64,000 nt of DNA from JBBPZK01 sp965219175 (lineage in GTDB: Bacteria; Actinomycetota; Rubrobacteria; Rubrobacterales; Rubrobacteraceae). The position numbers and the translations under genes are program-made. This document shows positions 58,743-64,000 of the stretch, in pieces (within the stretch, counting starts at the first letter, position 1; each line of letters begins with the position of its first letter). The stretch spans positions 1,922,001 through 1,986,000 of the forward strand of contig CBDCNI010000001.1 of the NCBI GenBank assembly GCA_965219175.1, read 5' to 3'. The notes below the pieces were generated by a model. The model did not search any database and had not been told where the DNA came from. It was given only the letters and a program-made list of their open reading frames with translations.

Positions 58743-59429
58743 CTAGATGGCCCGGAAAGGACCACTGCCGGAAGACCCACCGGTGTTCGGCATCGCCGAC
58801 ATACCGAGGAACGGAGCAATCGCGTTGAGAACTTCGTCCTTGGTCAGGGGCTGAGGGAACGCTTCAAGAACGGAAACAACGTCGCCGAGCAAGCTGTTGA
58901 TTGCGACCACGTGCTCGTCCTCTACGCCGAGGATGCTGCCCGCGGCTGCGAGAAGGTCCGGGCTCTGGATCAACGGAGCCTGGCCTAGATAGGCACCCAC
59001 GCCGACCGGCTCGAAAGTCGCGGCCAACTTCAGTATCGAATCGGTGCTCGAAAAAGCATCCGAAGGATACGTGAACTCCGGCTTCGCAACCGGGGTCGCG
59101 CCCGCCGCCTGAAGGTACTTGGTTATGGCGTCCACGTGAGCGATCTCGTGGTCGCGCGTCGCGGTTATTATCGAAAGCGCGTTACCGGAGAGTACACCGG
59201 CGTCGACCGCCTTCGTGTAGAAGTCTGCCTCCAGGTACTCCAGGGTTAGCGCGAAGTTGCCGATGTCCGCGTCCGTGGTCCCGCTCTGGGCGGAAGCCTT
59301 GCGCGCGAGAACGGTCGAACCGACCGCTGCGCCTGCGCCCGCCACCGCGAGGGTCTTGAAAAAGTCCCTCCGGCTCCGGGGCTGGGCGAGAGCTTCCGCG
59401 CCCGGCGCGTTAATTGTCTGCTTATCCAT
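58743..59429 (-). CDS. Tat-exported ferritin-like protein
   Basis: 228 aa. Twin-arginine signal (SRRDFFKTLAVAGAG..., residues about 19-48) then a ferritin-like four-helix domain: YLEADFYTKAVDAG and DHEIAHVDAI give the Glu/His iron ligands. Similar in layout to the next gene upstream, so the pair are paralogues. Likely folds with metal in the cytoplasm and is exported; oxidative-stress or iron-related role is inferred. 18 nt separate it from the upstream gene. Confidence 0.85.
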   Translation of the reverse strand: MDKQTINAPGAEALAQPRSRRDFFKTLAVAGAGAAVGSTVLARKASAQSGTTDADIGNFALTLEYLEADFYTKAVDAGVLSGNALSIITATRDHEIAHVDAITKYLQAAGATPVAKPEFTYPSDAFSSTDSILKLAATFEPVGVGAYLGQAPLIQSPDLLAAAGSILGVEDEHVVAINSLLGDVVSVLEAFPQPLTKDEVLNAIAPFLGMSAMPNTGGSSGSGPFRAI

Positions 59430-59447
59430 AATTTAGCTTTCTCCTCC

Positions 59448-60110
59448 CTAACCAGTTATGCCGAATGGCGCGACGGCCTGCTGCACGGTGCTTAGCGGCA
59501 GCGCCTCTTCGAAGGCCACGTTGTTCGGCGGGACTATGCCCTGCAGAACCTTGATCGCATTCCAGTGCCGGCACTCGGCGCTGTGGATCTCCAGCGCGGG
59601 CAACAGGTAATCCGTCCCCATAATCGCCGGAGCAGCTCCCTGGTAAGCCCCTATACCGACGGGCTCAAAGGTAGCCGCCAGCTTCAGGAAAGCGGTTGGA
59701 TCCGTGAAGGTGCCACCCGGGAAAGTGAAGTTCGGCGTCGCGGGAACCGCCGCGCCAGCCTTCTGTAGAGTCGATGCGAGCGCGTCAACGTGCGCCATCT
59801 CGTCGTCCCGGATCTTGGTTACAACCGCCAGTGTGGCGCCGGAGAATATCCCAGCCTGCACACCCTGGGCGTAGAACGTACCCTCCAGCAACTCCAACTC
59901 GTAGGCGAACGCCAAAATATCTGTCGCCGATAGCGGCTGGTAGGTCGTGTAAGGCGCAGCCTGCGCGTTTGCCCTACGGCTGAGGCCGAACCCTCCAATT
60001 CCCGCCGCCGACAGCGCGGCGGTAGCCCACGCGGCCGTCTTCAGGAAGCTTCGCCGCGAGTACTCCCGGTCTATAGCGACCGGGCCTATGCGGCCGTCTG
60101 CTTCACTCAT
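59448..60110 (-). CDS. Tat-exported ferritin-like protein
   Basis: 220 aa from ATG 60110, supported by GAGGAG 7 nt upstream; the longer frame starting at 60167 is not needed. Twin-arginine signal YSRRSFLKTAAWATAAL then ANAQ; ferritin-like domain with YELELLEGTFYAQGVQAG and DDEMAHVDAL (Glu/His ligands). Paralogue of the downstream gene. Transcribed divergently from an ECF sigma factor that may control it. Confidence 0.85.
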   Translation of the reverse strand: MSEADGRIGPVAIDREYSRRSFLKTAAWATAALSAAGIGGFGLSRRANAQAAPYTTYQPLSATDILAFAYELELLEGTFYAQGVQAGIFSGATLAVVTKIRDDEMAHVDALASTLQKAGAAVPATPNFTFPGGTFTDPTAFLKLAATFEPVGIGAYQGAAPAIMGTDYLLPALEIHSAECRHWNAIKVLQGIVPPNNVAFEEALPLSTVQQAVAPFGITG

Positions 60111-60369
60111 CAACAGTCTCCTCTCTTCTGCTTGCTTTACAATTCCGTGCATATTACTTACTGACATCTACGGGATCATCCTCTTTATGGATCACCCTCC
60201 TACTTAATTTTCCGTCTCTCTTCCCGCCTACGTCAGTAGCTAATGTTAACATATACTAATAACTCATTACAAAAGATGCGAACAACCGCGTAATCTTGCA
60301 CAACCCGATAGAGTTGATGGGTAGCGCTTCGGGTGATCCGGTACAGCGGTTATAGCGTAGGAAGGTAAT

Positions 60370-60957
60370 GTGGCGGACAGGACACGACAGTACCTGCTTC
60401 TGGCGGATGAAGACCTCATAGCCTTAGTCCAGGCGGGCGAGCCGGAGGCTTTCGCGGTTCTCTACGACCGTCACAACCGGGTGGCCTTTTCACTGGCGCA
60501 CCGGATGATGGGAGAGCGACAATCAGCCGAGGATTTGGTGCAGGATGTTTTCTTGAGAATATGGCGTTCAGCCGACAGTTACCGGGCGGAGCGGGCCAGT
60601 GTGCGAACCTGGATCCTCTCGATAGTCCACCATAGGGGGATAGATCAGATCCGCTCCACGGCCAGCCGCCGCAGGACTCAAGACAAGGTCGAGGCTGACG
60701 CTTCCAAGGTCCAGCCGAGCGAGGCTTTCGCCGAGACCTGGCGCAACTCCCAGCGGGACCAGGTTCGCGAGGCGCTCAATACGCTCCCACCCGAGCAACT
60801 GAAAATCCTGGAGCTGGCGTATTTCTCAGGCTACACGCACGTTGAGATAGCCGAGATCATGGATATCCCGCTCGGCACCGTGAAGGGTCGCATGCGCCTC
60901 GGACTCAAGAAGATAAGGACGTTCTTCGACCAGCAGAACATGGCGGTGCCGGGATGA
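60370..60957 (+). CDS. ECF sigma factor (SigK-like)
   Basis: 195 aa sigma-70 family, region 2 with ALYDRHNRVAFSLAHRMMG and AEDLVQDVFLRIWRSAD (-10 binding), region 4 with LPPEQLKILELAYFSGYTHVEIAEIMDIPLGTVKGRM (helix-turn-helix for the -35). GTG 60370 follows AGGAAGG. Overlaps the anti-sigma gene by 4 nt, so the two are co-translated. Confidence 0.93.
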   Translation: MADRTRQYLLLADEDLIALVQAGEPEAFAVLYDRHNRVAFSLAHRMMGERQSAEDLVQDVFLRIWRSADSYRAERASVRTWILSIVHHRGIDQIRSTASRRRTQDKVEADASKVQPSEAFAETWRNSQRDQVREALNTLPPEQLKILELAYFSGYTHVEIAEIMDIPLGTVKGRMRLGLKKIRTFFDQQNMAVPG

Positions 60958-61706
60958 ACGAGATGAACCGCGAGCGCTTCGAAGACCTCAGAGAACCTCA
61001 CGCATTGAACGCCCTCCCCGAAAACGAGAGACGGGAGATGGAGGAATACCTCGTGTCACACCCCGAACTACAGTCGGAGATAGACGAGCTAGGAACCATC
61101 GCCGGCCTGCTGGCCTTCTCCCCACCAGAGCAAGAACCCTCACCCCGACTGCGCGAGGACCTCATGAACACCGTCAGGGTGGAATCCGTCCGTTTCGGCG
61201 ACGCCCATGCTCCCGAGCGGGACCCGTTCTCGACCAGGGTAAGGGAGTTCTTCGGTTTCGGAAGGCTGGCGCTCGGCGCTGCGGCGCTCGTGGTGCTGGT
61301 TGGTCTCATCTCCTGGAACGTCTCGCTCCAAAATCAGAACAACGATCTCCAGGGCAAAGTCCAGAGCGTCCAAAAACAGGCGCAGCAAAAGCAGACCCAA
61401 ACCTACGCGCTGAAAGGTTCGGGGACAGCCCAGAACGTCTCGGGCGAAGTCGTCAAGGTCAACAGCAAACACACCGTCCTGACAGCGGACGATCTACCCT
61501 CGATACCGAAGGACAAGACGTACCAGATCTGGGTCATAAAGAACGGCGTTCCAAAGCCGGCCGGCGTCTTCAACCCAAATCACGGCAAAGCGGCGGCGAT
61601 GGTGACCATCTCCCTCAAAGACGCGGATACCATAGCCATCACCGTAGAGCCCGCCGGAGGCTCGTCCAAACCGACCACCAACCCGATAATCTCCACAAAG
61701 GTATAG
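60954..61706 (+). CDS. anti-sigma factor, RskA type
   Basis: 250 aa. N-terminal cytoplasmic anti-sigma part (about 1-75; ALNALPENERREMEEYLVSHPEL), one membrane helix (about 100-122), a Gln/Asn-rich linker and an extracellular RskA domain (SIPKDKTYQIWVIKNGVPKPAGVF). Should hold the ECF sigma at the membrane and release it on proteolysis. The zinc-binding His-Cys pattern of ZAS domains is absent. Confidence 0.9.
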   Translation: MNEMNRERFEDLREPHALNALPENERREMEEYLVSHPELQSEIDELGTIAGLLAFSPPEQEPSPRLREDLMNTVRVESVRFGDAHAPERDPFSTRVREFFGFGRLALGAAALVVLVGLISWNVSLQNQNNDLQGKVQSVQKQAQQKQTQTYALKGSGTAQNVSGEVVKVNSKHTVLTADDLPSIPKDKTYQIWVIKNGVPKPAGVFNPNHGKAAAMVTISLKDADTIAITVEPAGGSSKPTTNPIISTKV

Positions 61707-61769
61707 GGCGCCTCCCGCTGAAATAAGTAGTTTGGGTTCCTATATACAGAGCGCGCGTGCGCCGCTCGG

Positions 61770-61775
61770 TAGAAT
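61770..61775 (+). promoter_or_regulatory. -10-like box 6 nt before uvsE
   Basis: TAGAAT with 6 nt to the ATG and no Shine-Dalgarno; the -35 is not clear. Confidence 0.4.
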
Positions 61776-61781
61776 CTCCGC

Positions 61782-62684
61782 ATGATAAGAATAGGCTACG
61801 CGACCCAGAATTTGGAGATCCCGGCGAGCACCAACAGGACGCTGAGGCTCGCCGGACTGAGAGACGCGGATAAAGTGCGGGACCTAGTACGAGAGAACAT
61901 CTCCGGGCTCCAGACCATCCTGAAGTGGAACGCCGAGCACGGTGTGGGACTGTTCCGGATGGGACAGAGCTTGATCCCCTTCGCCTCTCACCCGGATTTC
62001 CCTTACGACTGGGAAGCCGAACACGGGGCCGAGCTACAGAAGGCTGGAGAGCTGGCCCATGAACTCGGCATCCGGCTCTCCATGCACCCCGGCCAGTACA
62101 TAAACCCCGGCAGCCCGAAACCAGAGGTCGCCGAGCGTAGCCAGGTAGAGCTTCGTTACGTGGCCCGTATCTTCACCATCATGGGAAGCCCAGACGGCGT
62201 TATCGTGCTTCACATGGGCGGCGCGTACCAGGACAAAACAGCCACCGCGAGACAGTTCATAGAAGCCATGCGCCCCGAAGAAGGGACACTCTCCTACCTC
62301 GCGCTTGAGAACGACGAGCGTATTTGGACGGTAGCCGAAGTCTCGGAAACGGCGACCGCTCTTGGGATACCGGCGATCACCGACACCCTCCACCACGACT
62401 TGAACCCGGCGGGCCTAACCCTAAAAGAAGCCTTCGACCTCTCGTTGCCGACGTGGGAGGTACGCGGGGTGCGCCCGAAGCTGCACATCTCTACCCAGAA
62501 TCCCGAAAAGCAGGCCGGCGCCCACGCCTACTCTATAGACCTCCGAGACTGGGATGCTCTAGTCGAAGCCCTGGACGGCCGGGATGCGGACGTTATGGTC
62601 GAAGCAAAGGGCAAGGAACAAGCCCTGATCCCGATGGGCATAGAGGTGGACGAACCCAAAGAGACTACGGAGACGACGTCTTGA
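61782..62684 (+). CDS. uvsE: UV damage endonuclease
   Basis: 300 aa TIM-barrel endonuclease that nicks 5' of UV photoproducts, the alternative to UvrABC. N-terminal IRIGYATQNLEIPASTNRT, RLSMHPGQYINPGSP, ALENDER and TDTLHHDLNP with His/Glu/Asp metal ligands fit the family. Starts at ATG 61782. The TTG of the next gene overlaps its stop, so they form a transcript. Fits a radiation-tolerant host. Confidence 0.93.
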   Translation: MIRIGYATQNLEIPASTNRTLRLAGLRDADKVRDLVRENISGLQTILKWNAEHGVGLFRMGQSLIPFASHPDFPYDWEAEHGAELQKAGELAHELGIRLSMHPGQYINPGSPKPEVAERSQVELRYVARIFTIMGSPDGVIVLHMGGAYQDKTATARQFIEAMRPEEGTLSYLALENDERIWTVAEVSETATALGIPAITDTLHHDLNPAGLTLKEAFDLSLPTWEVRGVRPKLHISTQNPEKQAGAHAYSIDLRDWDALVEALDGRDADVMVEAKGKEQALIPMGIEVDEPKETTETTS

Positions 62685-63100
62685 GCACCAATCCGGGCGA
62701 CGGGGAGATCCGGGACATCCTGCGCGAGTCGAGCACGGTAGCGGTCGTCGGGCTCTCGGAGAGACCGAACCGCACGAGCCACGCCATCGCCCGCGCCCTG
62801 CAAAGTTTCGGATACAAAATCTTCCCGGTCAATCCGAAGCTGAAGGGGCCGGTGCTCGGAGAGGAACCTTACGATTCCGTTCGGGAGATTCCAGCGAAGG
62901 TAGACATAGTGGACGTGTTCCGGCGCGCGAGCGAGGTAATGTCGGTGGCGGAAGATGCGGTCGCGGTCGGAGCCCGCGTGCTGTGGATGCAGTCGGGGAT
63001 CGTAAACGAAGAAGCCGCCCTCTACGCCCGTGAACACGGCCTGATCGTCATTATGGACCGTTGCATAAAGGTCGAGTACGCCTCTCTGGTAGGCCGGTAA
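62681..63100 (+). CDS. CoA-binding (Rossmann) domain protein
   Basis: 139 aa. VAVVGLSERPNRTSHAIARAL is the Rossmann glycine motif; FPVNPKLKGPVLGEEPYDSVREIP and LWMQSGIVNEEAALYA match small YccU-like CoA-binding proteins. TTG 62681 overlaps the uvsE stop (TTGA), which also excludes the longer frame reading through uvsE. Precise role unknown. Confidence 0.88.
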   Translation: MSTNPGDGEIRDILRESSTVAVVGLSERPNRTSHAIARALQSFGYKIFPVNPKLKGPVLGEEPYDSVREIPAKVDIVDVFRRASEVMSVAEDAVAVGARVLWMQSGIVNEEAALYAREHGLIVIMDRCIKVEYASLVGR

Positions 63101-63190
63101 TTTCCACCCGCGATGGGTCTTCGTCGTTATACATTCGGCGAAACGGGTATGATCTCTCTTGGAAAGGGAAGCTAGAGAAAGGTTTGTGTG

Positions 63191-63736
63191 ATGCCACGCA
63201 TTCAACCCGTTGAACCGGAGAACGCGCCCGAAGAGTCGCGGCCGCTGATCGAACAGGGCAAGAAATCGGCCGGAGGCCAGGACCTTAACTTCTTCCGACA
63301 GATGGCCGTCTCGCCGAAGTCGTTCAAGGGATACATGAACCTGAGCGGAACGCTGCAGGGAGGCGCCCTCGACCGGCAGATGCAGGAGTCAATAGCCGTC
63401 GCCGTCTCGGACTTCAACGGCTGCGCCTACTGACTGTCGGTCCACTCCGCCGTGGCGGAGCAAGAGGGCCTCAGCCAGGAAGAGAGCGAGCAGGCGCAGA
63501 AGTTCGAATCGGAAGACCCAAAGCGGGCGGCGGCGCTCGACTTCGTTCGCGAAGTAGCAGAGGAACGCGGCCACGCCTCCGATGAGGCGTTCGAAGCGGT
63601 TCGGGAAGCGGGATACAGCGACGAGCAGATCATGGAGATGGTCGCGAACGTCGCCCTGACCACCTTCTCCAACTACATGAACAACACAATGGGTACCGAA
63701 GTAGACGTTCCGCTGGTCGAACCGACACACAGCTAG
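63191..63736 (+). CDS. AhpD/CMD-like protein, probable selenoprotein (CxxU)
   Basis: 181 aa if UGA 63431-63433 is read as selenocysteine; otherwise an 80-aa truncation. The carboxymuconolactone decarboxylase/AhpD-like fold is complete across the UGA: N-terminal MPRIQPVEPENAPEES, VSPKSFKGYMNLSGTL, then C78-A-Y-U81-LSV-H85, matching the family motif CxxCxxxH with UGA at the second, nucleophilic Cys. The downstream half (ALDFVREVAEERGHASDEAF, ANVALTTFSNYMNN) stays in frame to a normal TAG, followed by a terminator. Such proteins reduce peroxides. A sequencing error or nonsense mutation is the main alternative. ATG 63191 is chosen; GTG 63188 is also possible. Confidence 0.75.
63434..63460 (+). 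promoter_or_regulatory. candidate bacterial SECIS element
   Basis: Directly after the in-frame UGA lies CTCCGC-CGTG-GCGGAG (63445-63460), a perfect 6-bp hairpin with a 4-nt loop beginning 17 nt past the UGA. Position, small loop and a G followed by U in the loop agree with the bacterial SECIS consensus recognised by SelB. Confidence 0.5.
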
Positions 63737-63749
63737 AGATAGAGACTTT

Positions 63750-63774
63750 GGGCGCGGCACTGTCGCGCCCTTTT
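63750..63774 (+). terminator. rho-independent terminator
   Basis: GGGCGCG/CGCGCCC 7-bp stem with a 7-nt loop followed by TTTT, 13 nt past the TAG at 63736. Its place after the distal stop, not after the UGA, supports one gene extending through the UGA. Confidence 0.85.
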
Positions 63775-63803
63775 CATTACGAGGAGTTACGAGGAGGCGG
63801 AAT

Positions 63804-64000
63804 ATGGTACGTGAGATCGCTGTTTTTCAGGTACAAGAGGGCCACGGAGAAGACTTCGTGGGAGCTTACGAAAGCGTCGCTGAAATACTGACCGGCGCTG
63901 AAGGAAACCACGGCGCGAGCCTGCATCGGGGTATCGAGGACCCGTCCACCTTTACTTTGATCGTGGAGTGGGATTCGGTAGATAGCCACACGGCCGTGAC
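63804..64000 (+). CDS. antibiotic biosynthesis monooxygenase (ABM) family, 5' part
   Basis: The first 65 residues are inside the window; the rest is cut off by the window end. The strand pattern VREIAVFQVQEGHGEDFVGAY and the FTLIVEWDSVDSHTAV end match ABM-domain ferredoxin-like proteins, which act on quinones or haem-like substrates. GAGGAGG lies 6-7 nt before ATG 63804. Confidence 0.8.
   Translation, partial: MVREIAVFQVQEGHGEDFVGAYESVAEILTGAEGNHGASLHRGIEDPSTFTLIVEWDSVDSHTAV

Noticed and set aside
62324..62680. N-terminal extension of the CoA-binding protein
   Set aside because: This part is the uvsE gene in another frame; the TTG at 62681 overlapping the uvsE stop is the sensible start.

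Overview
This is GC-rich chromosomal DNA from a bacterium that looks like Rubrobacter (Actinomycetota). That assignment is an inference from gene content: a long-form Rho with an Arg/Gln-rich insert, a Golvesin/GH73 cell-wall enzyme, a class E-type sortase, cyclic 2,3-diphosphoglycerate synthetase, UV damage endonuclease UvsE and trehalase-like GH15. The gene order rho-rpmE-prfA-prmC-tsaC-glyA-upp-deaminase-atp is also informative. Almost everything is housekeeping and lies on the minus strand up to about 53 kb.

Layout. 1-4.7 kb: start of tig, tRNA-Leu, an LCP ligase, a GH15 glycosidase and a metal-dependent hydrolase. 4.7-7.2 kb: a more A+T-rich accessory patch next to a tRNA cluster. It holds an antitoxin with a decayed VapC toxin and an unrecognised two-gene pair (soluble 317-aa protein plus four-helix membrane protein). 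7.2-7.6 kb: tRNA-His, -Arg, -Gly, -Pro. 7.6-18.8 kb: murI, ssrA, smpB, rnr, ftsX, ftsE, an LmeA-like gene, prfB, secA, hpf, comF. 18.8-20.6 kb: a Uma2 nuclease and an NDP-sugar pyrophosphorylase. 20.6-30.8 kb: nuoABCDHIJKLMN, without nuoE/F/G. 30.8-33.4 kb: an M20 peptidase and murA. 33.4-40.9 kb: the complete F-type ATP synthase operon with two small accessory genes. 41.15-42.08 kb: an IS982-family element. 42-50 kb: deaminase, upp, glyA, tsaC, prmC, prfA, DUF1385, rpmE, rho. 50-53 kb: cpgS, a phosphoesterase and small membrane proteins. 53.3-58.7 kb: a secreted glucosaminidase, argS, DUF3006, rlmH, an MBL hydrolase and a sortase. 58.7-61.7 kb: two Tat-exported ferritin-like proteins divergent from an ECF sigma/anti-sigma pair. 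61.8-64 kb: uvsE, a CoA-binding protein, an AhpD-like gene with an in-frame UGA, and the start of an ABM monooxygenase.

The genes form functional blocks: ribosome rescue and termination (ssrA/smpB/rnr, prfA/prfB/prmC, hpf), division and secretion (ftsEX, secA), respiration coupled to ATP synthesis (nuo and atp, whose upstream regions share a 14-bp motif), and envelope or stress functions.

Main leads: a probable selenoprotein (CxxU in an AhpD-like protein, with a SECIS-like hairpin directly after the UGA); the tRNA-adjacent two-gene cassette; the shared nuo/atp upstream motif; several start codons 6-8 nt downstream of a -10 box with no Shine-Dalgarno (leaderless candidates); and two genes that seem to need a CTG start.
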